The notes beneath the pieces were generated by a model that was not told the origin of the DNA, did not search any database, and saw only the letters and a list, made by a program, of their open reading frames with translations. A program made the translations under genes and the position numbers. From the NCBI GenBank assembly GCA_029851415.1, contig CM056743.1:31636714-31700713 (forward strand): 64,000 nt of DNA, in the 5' to 3' direction. This DNA is from Eretmocerus hayati. Lineage: Eukaryota > Arthropoda > Insecta > Hymenoptera > Aphelinidae. Below, piece by piece: positions 24,601 to 37,500 of the stretch (position 1 is its first letter; the number at the start of each line of letters is the position of its first letter).

Positions 24601-24975
24601 GGGTTTGAAGAGAACGATTGGATGGAAAATCCCAGTGATGCATTTTTGGACTTTTCAAATCAGTACAGGGGAATGACAGGATACAGTGGGTCGGTTGGCA
24701 ATCGTGTGATTCATCATCGTGCTCAGGGGATGTTGAGGGGGTAAGGTGTTGGGTCATTGAGATTTGATAAAGCAGAACAGATTGAATGGATACTTTGGTG
24801 GTTATGTGACCATTATGCGTCAATTCAGGAAAAACGGAACCATAATGTGTAAGCATGGACATTTGATTCAACATAAAGAAAAAGGACAACTTCCCACACT
24901 ATTTCAGTCGGAACCTCATGCATATAGGATCAGAACAGAGTCATATCCGTTACAAGTTTTTTTCTCCGTGAAGTG
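21635..24975. other. Intron 1 sequence with no recognised feature
   Basis: Short frames occur (for example 21718-22038, 106 codons, +) without any recognisable domain. A short GTC-rich run lies near 23908-23932. Confidence 0.5.
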
Positions 24976-25068
24976 AAAGCTACCGGAGCCTCGTGGATAA
25001 AGTTCTCACCTTCAACGCTGAACCCCTGGGTTCGAATCTCAGCCGACACTGATGTGAAATTTCTTCTA
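24976..25068 (+). mobile_element. tRNA-derived SINE head
   Basis: A pol III type 2 promoter is visible: an A-box-like GTGGATAAAGTT and a good B box, GGTTCGAATC, at 25029-25038, spaced as in a tRNA. The cloverleaf is broken and no intact acceptor stem is present, so it is not a working tRNA. The 3' limit is not defined. Confidence 0.5.
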
Positions 25069-25142
25069 TTGGGTGGTTTGGGTATAATTCGAAACTGTGG
25101 ATCCCGCAGAATCATCTCTAAAAGATATTGGCAATGCATAAA

Positions 25143-25335
25143 TAAGGTGAGCGTATCCAACTTACCCTCATTGAGGCATTTTCTCAACAACTCTGGTTTA
25201 CTCTACTACTCTGTAAGCAAGCTTTAAAATGAGCTGAAGTACGTTGAAAAATATTGAATTGCGCCAGATTAGTGAAGTAAACCAGAGTTCTTAAGAAAAC
25301 GTCTCTCTATGGAGGCAAGTTAAGTATAAACACCT
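25143..25335. mobile_element. Degenerate short copy of the 'cccaacttgccccc' MITE family
   Basis: Left GGTGAGCGTATCCAACTTAC and inverted right GGCAAGTTAAGTATAAACACC are diverged family ends. The interior shares ATGAGCTGAAGTACGTTGAA with the element at 42045-42637. Confidence 0.6.
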
Positions 25336-28300
25336 CGTATGAGTAAAGAATTGGGAACAGATTTGTTTCAAGAAGAATTGTCTTTTCCCCGTACTGGCTG
25401 TACGCGCATGATGGTTTGACAGTCAAATAACAAATGCGTCGGTTATACAATTCCCAGAGACTCTGTTCAACATAATGTCCCATATAACATACGGGACTAT
25501 CAAGAATTAACTGGTTGTGAAATTCTTGTAAGAAGATCAATTAGTTGTCTGTAGTTGACTCGCGCGACACTCTACACTATGGAAAGAAATACTGTAATAA
25601 AATCTCACGTTTCAGAATAGAGGTACACAGTTCAGAGTAAATGTCTCGCTGTCTCGAGGATATATATCCTACACCAAACACCTCAACATAACACCAACAG
25701 CCCCGATCTTTTACAACATCAGTGAAAAAAAGAGAGTGTCACTGCAGTCGCGAGTTATGCACGACCTAACCCTCGCATTCTCTCTCATCCACACTTGTTT
25801 CAAATGCACAAAGGGCATACGAAGACCCTAAGTAATCCCTCAAAGCATTGTCACAAGACATCAGCATCAGAAACTTGCACCATGACGACAAAAACGCCAC
25901 TCATGCCCATGGTGAGAGCTCCAACACCACAGCATCTTGAGACAAATTAAAAAAAAAATTAAAAATATATAAACAAATGTGATTTTACCCAGAATAAGAT
26001 GTGTGTGTCTGGTGTAAGCGGATGTAGCTATCGGAAGTAGCAGATCGCAAACTGCTGCTGGTGCTGCATTTCAACGACAGACATTAGAAGAAGAAAAAAA
26101 TAATAAAAAGGCGTGAAACAGCAGGCACAAAATTCGCGCAAACGTGTTCAGAACTGTCAAAATAAACCATTGAGCCGTGTTGACGAGTACCGCCTACGTT
26201 ATAATCTTATATACATATATGTGGTTCGTGTCAAGGAATATAAGTAGACCTGCGACCGTGACAGCAGGAACGAACGCAGAAATTCGGCGAATATAACATA
26301 GAGGACTATAAAGAGGTGAGAGAAAACGAAAGAGGTGGATGAAGATTGAGGAAACGGAAAGAAGAGAGGGGTTGGTTGAAAGAAGAATGAGACAGATGCA
26401 AATCGTTTGCTGCTCAAAAGGAGAGATGAATTAACCGAGAGAAAGAAGAAGGAGGGATATCGTTCAAAGAGATTTGTAGGTACGGGCATGTTTCGAAGCA
26501 GAGAAGTAGTAAATTGGATCATGATTCGTATAGGTAGCTGGTTCTCGTTGAGAATCTCCAGAGATTGAGCGTCAAACGAGCGCAAAACGGATTTTCATGT
26601 CAAAGCGATGATGAATACTGTCCCACTACAGAGTAAATAAATTGGATTCATTCGTCGCTTCGTTCTTCAGATCAAGGGTTCTTTCGTGATCCTATTTTTT
26701 TCCTTCTTTTATTTCTCAGTTTGTCGTAATCCTCTGTCTGTTGATTGAGTTTCTAACCACTCCATAAAGATAAATTCTCTGAGTTTCTTTGATAAGACCG
26801 AGATTTTATTACTAGAGAATCTGTATCCCATCAAAAGGATGTAAAGTCTTTGAGGTTAGTTTCAAAGGCGCACTCGATTAGATAGATAACTATCCCATTT
26901 GCCCATACATATTCACCTGCGTAGATGGGAAATTAACGAAAAAAAAACGGGATCAAAAAAATTGTAAGGTGCGAACTTCATTTCTAGGATTTAACTTCCG
27001 TAACTCTAATATCTTCATCCAAACCATGACCATGAGTTCTTTTCCCAAAGACTATAGATACCATCGTTTTCGTGTTGTCATTGCTTCTCTTCTACACTTC
27101 ACCTATCACTCTTCATTATTTTTCATACTGATAACAACAAGTTTTGATTCGACTTGTTCGAATTTCAAATGCAATGCATAACTTCAGGATTCTTTTCATC
27201 CATGACCATGAGTTTGTTGGTCAGAATCTTAAAATGTTTGACGATCAAAATCGCAATCTTTCTGTGATTGTCGACGAGTTATTATTCTCTTTCTGGATCT
27301 GTAGTAGTGAATAATGAACTGACGTAGTCCATAAATATCCCAAAAACACGAAAACTCACCGTGGAAGACAAGACCACAGGAGTAAACACGAACAATAAAA
27401 TGTACGAAATATTCATTCGTCAGTGTTCCAACTTTTTGTGCAAAAAATTCAACACCTTGGCGCAAAAACAGTTGGACCTCCACGCCACGTCTTGATTCAG
27501 AAACACGTATGTGGATGAGTGTACACAATTCATACCAAGATTCGTCTCTCTTGATTCTGTCAGATCGAGGCATTTCTTCATGGGTTATAATAATGGGCTA
27601 AAAAACCCAGTGCGATAATCATACAAAGGACAACGAATCCTCGTTGCGGCGCGCAAACTTTCAAAGAATAATATGAGACGAAGACTGTGAAGAAGGAGCA
27701 AAAGGCGAGGGATTCGCAACCAGCATCAGCATCTCTAAGGAGTATAATGCATTTGAGATATGCATGTGGTGGCGGCGGGTATATACTTCATACAAGAATT
27801 ATACACGTACCGACACCCCATCACAATAGACTCGATTCTTTACTGATTCACTCCTCTTTCTACATATAGCTGTGGGATCTTTTTTCCATTTTTTCAAGTC
27901 GTCATGAACTACTTCACCAGAAGTTTGTTTAACCAAGGAAATCCTCCAAAACATTCACATCAGAATAAGTCCAGAAATGTCCTAAAGAGAAGATGCAGAA
28001 GGTAAGGGAAGAATAACTCAAATTTCGAATTTGGTGACACTCTGGTGAAATAAGCAAAAAGGTGCAGATGCCCCGATCAGGAAGAACAAGAAACTAAAAA
28101 ATCCCCACAATTGTCAAATAAACTAACTGGCCTTTATAATATCATTCATACAATGTCAAGAAAAGACTTCATCGCCATTGTTGTGACGAGTCCAACCGAG
28201 GGATGGAACCAAAACGCATCCCTCCATAATAATATTAATGTTTTTGGAGTCATTCATTGTTCAACACTAGATTTAGATGTAAGAAACACTTTTTGTCCTA

Positions 28301-29999
28301 CGATGAGCAGTATTAGAGTATTAGAGGCACAAACAGCGCAGAACAGCTCTTTGCATGAAATCAAGAGATATCATATTGATGATTTGAGTCTGCACTTGTT
28401 CGTTAATAAAATAGGCCGATCAACTCTTGAACCCAATGATCTATGAATTCTTATCCAGAATATCAGTGTAGGGGTAGCTTTGTAGTTAAAAATATCTTAG
28501 CTTGTCACCCTCGGTGCTGCTGGTTCCTTACTTTCCATGACAGAAGTGCCTAACAGAAATCAACACACGGCGAGGAAATATGAGCACGAGCCACTATGAC
28601 AAAATAGCAAATTTGTAAAATAAATTAAAGCAACCCATATGAGTTGTGGTTCATGCCAAAGACCGTCAGATTCAGGATACACCTTCGATTCGTCATTTTG
28701 AGTTATGGCGGCTTCTGAAAACGATGTTTATCTGTTTGATGAATGTACAGACCAGAAACTCATAATTCGAGTCCACATAAACTTGAAAGACCGGCCTCTT
28801 ACATACTCAAAACCTCGCTCAAAACGTATAATGTTTGCAATTTGATTTGAATATACTTCAACTTCTACTCTCGCCAGAAGTAAAAATGTGTTCCACGATA
28901 GAACACAATAATATATACTGCACAATGATGTGACCATAGAATACTTTGAAGATGCACTTGAGACTCCATTCCAACATTCCCTTTTTGGCAGTGGCGGACT
29001 AGTATATACTATACTTTTCACAAATCGGCAAAATAGAAAGACTACAGTATAATAAAAAGAATGTCCATTTGAGACGATATCAGTTCAATCTATACCACAG
29101 CTGCCTTCCTCATACAATAGATCTACTTCTTCGATGGTCAGATAGCGTATAAACGTTTCCTTCCCTCATAGAGCGGAACGATTCAAAAAGAGAACGTTTT
29201 GTCCTGCTAAGAATGAATGTAATGTGAACTATATGACGCTGATACTGATGCTCTTCTCTAATGCACCCTCAAAACTTTTTATCAAGAATCGTTGAAGCAT
29301 GCCGCTATATACCATGAAGAGAATTTCAGACAGCCCAAGTGCGGTAGCAATTTCAATGTCTCGCTTCTTGAGCATCATGAACAAGACTCGATTTTGGAGC
29401 AATTGCGAACCCACACGCCGACTTACTCGCCACAATGTATCTCAATGTAACATATATATATTGTAGGGCGGATGTAATGGGTGGCGCGTGCAGGTCTTTC
29501 TTTCTTGCCTTTGTGACACAATAATGGGGAATTCACGTGGTTTTACGCGCGACAGATGCGACACTCTGATTGAGCCGTCGACAATGTGAACGAAATTATT
29601 TAGGGTGGTGAAAAAGCACTTGGATGTTCCGTCAAAAGAATTCATTTTCGATAATTTTAATGATCAAGAGTAGAAGTATTCATTTCTGGTGATTGCATTT
29701 TTGTTATGGTAAATTTTGGATGTCTACTTGTGGGACTGGTTCTGGAACATCATCAGTCACGCGCGAAGTCACGCGTTAGACGTTGGTGGTCTTCTTTTTT
29801 TGGTTATAATGACTTTCGGGGAAAGAAAGCTACATAAGTATGTAACAGGGGGTTCCTGATTGACAACTGGATATCAATTGTGTGTGTCACTTGAGATCAG
29901 AAAAAGCAAATATAAAGTCACAATGCTTTTAGTCAATTACCAAAGTCTGGTGTGCAAATAAACCCAACGTCGTCGGTTGTTTTAAGCTTGTGTACATCA
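25336..29999. other. Intron 1 sequence with a purine-rich tract, no gene recognised
   Basis: 26270-26470 is strongly purine-rich on the + strand, which creates an artefactual 128-codon minus frame. A 111-codon + frame at 28111-28446 has no recognisable motif and no supporting splice sites. Confidence 0.5.
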
Positions 30000-32900
30000 G
30001 CTAATGCATTCAGTTTCGATGATCATGTCTACTTTACACTGATGTATGCATAATTCAATTCACAGTGTACATAGATAAAACAATTCCTTTTGGATACGCT
30101 AGGTACGTTTGTCTAGACCAAATCAATATTTGTGTGACTTGTACAATTTCCGATGAGAGGACTCTTCGGATTTTCAGCCTCAGATATTGATCATAAGCAG
30201 TTTATTGACAGTAACAAAGATTGATGAACTCAAGTTTTACATAAGCAAAAGCAACTTTTCATTATTGACAGAAGAGCAAGACGTGTCCAGACAACTACAT
30301 ATTTGGGCAAGAAATGAACCAGAACCAAATTCGTCCATGGCTTTTTTGTTTAGTATATGGCTGGTTCTCTTGTTTCTGGTACTACTTAGTGGTGGAGAGC
30401 ATATATTTATACGAGGAAGGCATCAGTTTTTTTAATGAGTTGCTGCTATTCAGGACAAATCCTATTCAGGTGTTAGCAAAGGGTCCCTCTTTTGAACCAG
30501 TTTGCATGCGAAATTTTGAGCTTGATGAATGTACAAGGACACGATTTAGTAATACTTAATACTTTGACAGAGTTCTTGTATTCATAGAAAGTCAGTGGTT
30601 CCAAAATCATGAACTTTGTCAAGTTGAGGAGTAGATCCAAAAGACTTCGATGTTGTGGACAACTGACAAACAGTCCACAGTGTTTGACAACTGGAATGAG
30701 CAATAGGATGAAGATTTAGTATATAAACCCGCCATTTCTCGTCGTTTCTTCATACTTTGTAAGACATTGTTGGATTCTAGTATATTCAAGAGCAGACCAC
30801 CTACACAATTTTGAAAAGAAGTTTCCCACTTCATGGCGTAAACACATATCACACATCAAAGGTATTGTATACGTGAAAATGAAAGAGTCTAACACCTATT
30901 TGGTGTTCTTTCTCCTTCCCTTTGGATGTCAACGTCAGTTGCGCAAAGAAGAATAATGCAATGCTCAGAGAGGAGGCTCAACCTTTCGCACCCAGAGAAT
31001 AGTTTCACTGAGTACGTATAATAAGTAAATGGAATATCTCATAATAGGCACGTAAGGAAAGGAGATGTTCACTGTTTAATGGTCTATTGTATCTTCATAG
31101 GATCTTTTGTCATTTTCAAAGATTAACGATCTGCATTTTAGCGAGAGATGTTCTTCGTGGTAAGGACTCTGCAAACATGTTTTTCTCATTTCATTCTGTA
31201 TAGCGCCTCTTTCTATCCTTTCCAGAATATTATTTTCGATTTGTGGGTGATAGTCTAAAACGGGTCAAGTATGAGTTATAAGAATTAGTTTGCTGATATC
31301 AGATTATATCACGTCATTTTTTCATCTCCCTCTACAGACCATCTCAAAAAAAAAAAAAAAAAAACGATCAACTGGAAAAATTTAAAATAATAATCATTAC
31401 AACTATGTGGATTTCGCATATATTTTGTAGGATTTGAGAAATACACTTATGATGTAGAAGTTGAGAAACTGTTAGAAAGTTGTTTTTGGAGTACACAATG
31501 ACATAAAGAACAAAAACTATTTCTGTTGTTAGAATCAAAGTTCAATAGTAGTAGTTCAACAATAACAAGTAGATTTACCGTAGACGATAAAATATTGAGA
31601 AGTCAAACCGACATAAATCTTCAACGTGAAATAATTGTTTTGCCCAGACATCACGAATATACGAATGTTTCTCATCAATAATTATTCAACTCCTCCTATC
31701 TCGTCATACAAAGAACGACCAAATATTGACACACTGAATTTATCATAATAGAAAAACTAAAAAAAAATTCTCCGATTCATCTATTACTACACGTGACATT
31801 TTTTGTATACGCTTGAAAATTAATTTACCACCTTGCCAAACAACTGGGCTTATTTATATTCAGTCTAATCTCGTATATAATCCGTAAAATCAGACAACAA
31901 TCTCCTCAGGAAGAACCGGCTTCCAATCATACATTTATACACATCAATACTACCCAATTTGAGCGTGAAAAAAATTCGCTTTCGTATCTGTAAAATATTC
32001 ATATTAACACACCTTGTGAAGACAAACTCCATCTGTGAACATCTCCTGTATCACTTCCCCTTTCCTCCCTCGTTTGCGACTCGCCAATATATCTATAACC
32101 ACGGATGCATACATCTCATTTATTATTCCCGTGTCTTTCGTTTTCGTTGTATGTATACATCACGTATATGGCACTCTCTGCTTGCAAAATATATGCAGAC
32201 CTTGTATGTTGTCACACCAGAAAAAGAGAGAGAAGAAGAGGAGTCCCGCAGAGCAGTGAAGGAATCGAACATCTCCCATAAGACTTTCGAACAATTTATC
32301 AACCTCTAACCTCGAGAATAAGCAGAGAGAATAATAAGGATGAGGCTCTCCACAGCAGGAGATCAACAAGATTCGTGTCCTTCTATTCTGAATCTGAGAT
32401 CGAAATTTAAGTAGTTTGACTTTTGAGGTTAGGGTGATGGTATGTTGGATGCATATGATCGAAGGATTAGTGAAAATTTCAAATGTGTTGGTTCTAAGTG
32501 TGGAGCTTGTGAGTTTGGTTTATATATCTGTGGATGTATTGGTTGTCCTGGTAAAGAAACTTTGCAGAATCTCGAGGAAAACGCATGTGGACTAGATGGG
32601 GGTTTCTAAGCAGGTTGTTCGATAAAGACGCAGATATAGACGTTGAAGAGGAAATATTAGGAACTTTTAGAGAAGATCCAGACCAGTTTTGTTTGCTGTT
32701 GATTGAGGGTGTAGAGAAATCTAGAGGAGAATGTTATTTTGCTGAAGTTGAGTGCTCACAAAATATTTCCCATGTGAAGAAAATTTTGGATCATCGGACA
32801 TTTTGGGTTTTTTAAGAGATCAACCTTGGTGGAGGATCCACCGATCCGATTTCTAAACTTGTCAGAGAGGTGTATTTGCATGTCAACTGAATACAGAGAA

Positions 32901-33495
32901 AAATTCACGAGCCTCGGTTACTCCTGAGTCAAACCATCAGAATCAACATTTTTAAAAGTTAAGCACGGTATCTTATGGGGGATCAACATTGATTATCGAA
33001 CTATGAAAGACTGACCGATCAGATTTCTTTCTAATTACGTTCACTTGTAGACAATTACACGAAGACGGTACTCGCACTCCTCTTTCGAACTTCAGTCGGC
33101 TTAGATAGAAGTTCTGATCAATTTTCAGCTTGAAGTCACGAATTAGTCACAAATAGGACAAATTCGCTGACAATCAGAAATCAATATTCCATAGTTCATG
33201 CGTCGGATACTTATGAAAAGTTGTGAGTGGGTCTATTGGGAGTTGCTTAACAAATACGACAAACATGTCGGCAAATTCGCGATGTTTGAAATTAGTTGAT
33301 GTAATTGACTATCGCGGTGCCGAGGTTACTCCCTTAATTTAGATGTACATATATCTTTTGTAATACCCTTGAACGCTCATCAACTCAATCTTTTTCCTTT
33401 TTCTACGCATTTTCAACCTCTCTCCGAGGTTATTATGCGGGATTAACAATTTCAATTTTGGGCAGGTTCCGTACCACTGAAGCTCTCGAAAAGCA
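30000..33495. other. Intron 1 sequence with no recognised gene
   Basis: AT-rich, with a run of 19 A at 31346-31364. No paired ends or coding exon were seen. Confidence 0.5.
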
Positions 33496-33635
33496 TGAAT
33501 GAATGAATGAATGGATGTCTTTATTCCTGACTAGGGAGACTTATGAGAATTCATGTTGGTGCCGGCTGGGGTTTGAACCCAGGCCTGTTACATTCAAGGC
33601 AAGGACCTCATCCAGTACCACGAAAACTGTTCATC
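33496..33635 (-). mobile_element. tRNA-derived SINE with (CATT)n tail
   Basis: On the minus strand an A-box-like GGTACTGGATGAGGTCC (about 33622-33606) is followed by the B box GGGTTCAAACCCC (about 33580-33569). A short body then ends in a tetranucleotide tail of CATT repeats at 33513-33496. This order is the standard tRNA-SINE layout. It lies only 45 nt from the candidate RS-exon and reads in the same direction as the gene. Confidence 0.75.
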
Positions 33636-33680
33636 GAATTCATGATTGACCACAAACAGAAGTCAAAACATACTACTTAC

Positions 33681-33727
33681 AGAATGTTGAGATATGGGAG
33701 CAAGCGTGAACTCCAAAGATGACTTAC
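33681..33727 (-). other. Candidate RS-exon (47 nt) downstream of the recursive site
   Basis: Starting at the regenerated GTAAGT, the minus strand runs 47 nt to a second perfect donor, GTAAGT at 33680-33675. Known recursive sites are often first defined as an exon using such a downstream donor. If retained between exons 1 and 2, the 47 nt shift the frame so that exon 2 is read GAT TGA, giving an immediate stop. Normal splicing should therefore exclude it, and its inclusion would mark the transcript for decay. Confidence 0.55.
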
Positions 33728-33736
33728 CTGAAAAAT
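33722..33736 (-). promoter_or_regulatory. Recursive splice (ratchet) site in intron 1
   Basis: On the minus strand a strong polypyrimidine tract (TTGATTTTCTTTATTTTT) ends in CAG at 33730-33728 and is followed at once by the consensus donor GTAAGT at 33727-33722. A branch-like TTCTAAAT lies about 25 nt upstream. This juxtaposed acceptor-donor is the signature of a zero-nucleotide recursive splice site, which lets a very long intron be removed in steps. It lies close to the middle of the 47.3 kb intron, cutting it into 24,659 and 22,611 nt parts. Recursive sites of this form are well documented in long Drosophila introns. Use here is inferred. Confidence 0.72.
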
Positions 33737-33824
33737 AAAGAAAATCAATATTTAGAATCATTCATCATTACAGTAATTCTCGTATAACAGTATTCATAAG
33801 AGCTTTGAATCATTCACTTCCCAG

Positions 33825-34597
33825 TCTCTCTAGAACTGTTGGAGTGAAATTTTGTCTCAAAGCTTGGAGTGATTCTCGGAATGACCGAGAATGACTCATA
33901 TTGGAGTGAAAATCTGACTCATAGGGAGTGAAACCACAGAAATATTACATTTGCTCCAAGCTTGAGTCAATTTTCACTCCAAGAAGAGTGAAAATTGACT
34001 CCTCACATTGAGTGAAATAGATTTTTATAGGTTAGGGTATAATCCCAGAATGACTTGCGGGACTTTTATGGAGAAAGTAGAAAACGTTTCAAGTGTTGAA
34101 TCATGCTGCTCTATTCCGAGCTTACCTCCGAAATACTTCTCGGATATATTTAAAAACTCGTATCGACCGTTCACAACCGTACATAGGCTTTCTTGACTGT
34201 AACTTAACAAAGTCACATTTGGTCTAATGGTTAAGACGATTGCCTGGCAATCAAGAGGGTACGGGTTCAAATCCCCAGCGATTCTAATACAACTACCAAA
34301 ATACTCGTCAAATACATTTTTCATAGATTATTGATAATTAGGATTACCAGAAAATCAATTGAAATGTGTGTGCACGCCGTGAATTAATTTTTCTATTGCA
34401 ACATCTAGAATGTTAAAAAGTTTGGTTTTGAATTATTTAACTCAATCCTAAGAGTGATAATTGACTCACGTTGGAGTGAAATTCGACTCCAGCTTGGAGT
34501 GATGAATCACTCCAGTTCGGTGCGCACGGAACTGACTCATAGTTTTGAGTCTTTCACTCCAAGGGAGTGAAATTTCACTCCAACGGGTTTAGAGAGG
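33825..34597. mobile_element. MITE with subterminal GGAGTGAA repeats and a SINE inside
   Basis: The left end TCTCTCTAGAACTGTTGGAG matches the inverted right end CCTCTCTAAACCCGTTGGAG, and both continue GTGAAATTT. Many direct and inverted copies of TTGGAGTGAA and CACTCC fill both subterminal regions. The centre is occupied by a tRNA-like SINE. There is no transposase. Its left end lies 95 nt from the recursive splice junction. Confidence 0.75.
34198..34330 (+). mobile_element. tRNA-derived SINE nested in the GGAGTGAA MITE
   Basis: A box TGGTCTAATGG at 34220-34230 and B box GGTTCAAATCC at 34264-34274 are in tRNA spacing. The T-stem and acceptor stem do not pair properly, so this is a tRNA-derived repeat rather than a tRNA gene. 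Confidence 0.6.
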
Positions 34598-37500
34598 TAA
34601 TACATGAAATGGCAAAATTTTTGCGGAGATATTCAGGAATCAATGCAAAACTTGTAAAGTGGCATTAATGGACTTCCTGATGACTTTCAACAATAAGCGA
34701 CTAAAGCGATGGAAAAAATTACTGTAACGGAAGAATTTTCTGTCAATTCATTCTGCGTGACTCTTGATGATGGTCTACAAAGGTTATAAAAATTCGCATG
34801 GGAGGTACATTTATCGGATGTTGCGGGGAATTTCTTCTCCTGAGTTCGATAGGTATTGGTTTTTTCGTTCATTTTTGATCTGGTTCGAGAAAAGTCACGA
34901 GCAAAGAGCTGCATTGCAATACACTAACGCAAATGGCTGTTGAATTGTGATGAATAAGAAGAAGAACTTAATTTCGAAATCATCATTTGACACATTTCAC
35001 TAATTGGGTAGTCTATAGATATTGATTTCATTTGTAAGATGACCGATTGGGTAAAAGGACAAGTAAACTTGATCAATTTTTCGACCGACTGAGACAGTTC
35101 TAAAATGGGTCTACAAAACCTTGACTAATGGTTATGGCTCACACTCTCGAAAACATACCCAGAAAGATAGATATCATTCATCAAATCAAACAAGTTCTCC
35201 AAAGCTTCTCACGACCCCACAAACGTATTAATTACAAAAAAATAAGCATCATCGACAGAACAAAACTAATTGTTTCAAAACTAATTACCATTCAATTTTA
35301 CAAGATCCATCATCTTGATTCCCAAACGATCATCTCTGAACCGTTATCAATATTACCCCTCAATCAAAAATCTCAAAACAAGCCCGAAGCTCAAAAGCAC
35401 ATCGCAACCGACAATGACTATTACTAAGAACACGAAGACGACGACAACATTTCGAACCAGAAAGTCATCTCAAAGCTCGTTAAGATTCTGTCACCCAGTC
35501 AGACGACGACCAAATTCAGAGATTTCTCATTGAGATATATAGATACAGAGCAGAAGAAGAAGCAGCATATCGTGATCTGCTTAAGGCTGAGAAATGTACA
35601 TATCGAGGTGTTGTTTCTCAGGTCGATGAGAAGGAGGACGACGAGGACGATATATATAACGGAGGATGAACGATGTCGAGAAATGGGATATACACGTCGT
35701 CGTGACGGTATATGTTAGAAGGAGAGAACGAGAGAAGTTAGCCTCAGGGATATAAAGATGAGTTTCCGTGAGAGCAAGCACACGTCTGAATTATTCTCGT
35801 CTCGTAAGGATCATGACGATAGCAACTACGATATTCCATATAACGCCTGAGGAGCAATCGATTTTGGGTCGACGCTCGATAACTCAAGGAATAGGGTTGT
35901 CTCCCTCTCTAAAATGTGGTGATAGTGACATATTATGTAGCTATGTGAATGACTTGACTTGTGTTTTGCATTTGGTTTGAGGAAGATTTGAGGGATTGTC
36001 ATTTAGGAGAAAATATTGAATTTCGAGACAAAACAACCCTGGTAGAAATCTGTCTAATGAATTTAATTTGGAGCCTAGATAACAGCTAGTTCGAATGGTT
36101 TAGAATTGATGATTGGTAAATGGCTAAAATAGAGCGACAATCATGGCAAAATTATTGTTTGTGCTTCTGAAAGCCAAAAAATGGTCATTCCTTGGTAATG
36201 ACATCTGGGCATCATTAACTCTTGGCTGGACTACTGGGGTGTAATCCACCCAACGCTTTTTTCATGAGATCGCCACGTCCATAATTCAAAGTTTCCCGGG
36301 CTAAAAGCAACATCAGTTGGTAGTCAAGACGTGTTACTCACCGACCGTGCACAGAGCGCCAGTTTTGGCGCGCGCGTCACTTCGTCACAGTCAAGCAACT
36401 GGGTGTTTCACACCCCAGAGTACCAGATACGCGCGCTTTTTTTGAGTCCATTTGGTGTCAATGATAAATTTTTGCAAAAAATGCAAAAAAGTGAATTTTC
36501 ACCGAAAAAAATTTTCGAGGACGCAGTTGTTATTGAAATGAGCTGAAAATGTATCTGAGTCATCTCAAGATCAAGTATATATGAGAAAAAATAGTGCTGT
36601 AGTCGATCTTCCACGGAGGGTGTTTATTCTGACCTAGAAGGTGAAAATAAAAATCCTCAATTTTTCGGCCTGGGTGTAATCCACCCAGGTGTGCCAGCTA
36701 TGTGATGTGGCAGAAGTGTACCAACTATAAGGCCCATGAAATGATTGAAAATTGAAAGGTATAGTACTCGGAAATTGACGAGAAATAGTTGTTGAGGCTA
36801 AAATGTATTAGGAGCCATGAACAATAGCGGAATCAAGTCTGAAAAATGTCTGCAATTTATTGGAATGTAGCCTGTCGAGGAGGGTTGAGCGTATGCAGCA
36901 AGACGCGTAAGTATGTGGTTAGCCGGCAACGAGGCAGTGCGAGGCAGCACGGCTGCAGGGAACTGCGAGAACCTGCCGTCAATTTGGAATATCACAGCAA
37001 TGACAGTATTTGTTCGTGTTTTGAATGCTATGTCATCTCTGTGTCACATCTGGAGCTCGGAACATGTCATCAGAAGAGCGACTTGAATCCACTTATGTGT
37101 GCGAAGTAATTCCGGAGTTAGGAACCAGTACCATCGAAAGTTTTGTGATATGGAGCAGGATTAGATTATTATCAATTGGAACAGAGTAACGTCTATGAGA
37201 CAACTGAGAACTATTTCGATCACAAAGTTTTGTTACAGCGTCACCAACGAAATTGGAGCGAGCAGCAGTTGGAGACATAAAGTTCATCAATGTTTGATTT
37301 GACTTAAAAATAGAGAGAACTATGTATAATTCAACTCGAATTTCCGATTAAATCTCAGTTCTTCAAGGCTCATTATCGCTGTAGACACCCTGACATGATT
37401 CAGGTTAGCTTGGATCACTTGATCAGATTCCACTGAACTGATAGAGGCTCTGGAATTCTTCCTGGGTAATTCTGGCAAAGAGATTTGAACATTTTTACTC

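Noticed and set aside
26199..26585. 128-codon minus frame rich in Phe and Ser
   Set aside because: Produced by a purine-rich tract on the + strand; no domain or signal supports it.
28111..28446. 111-codon + frame
   Set aside because: No recognisable motif, no splice or promoter support, and within an intron of AT-rich DNA where such lengths occur by chance.
34210..34285. A functional tRNA gene
   Set aside because: A and B boxes are good, but T-stem and acceptor pairing are broken and a repeat-like 3' body follows.
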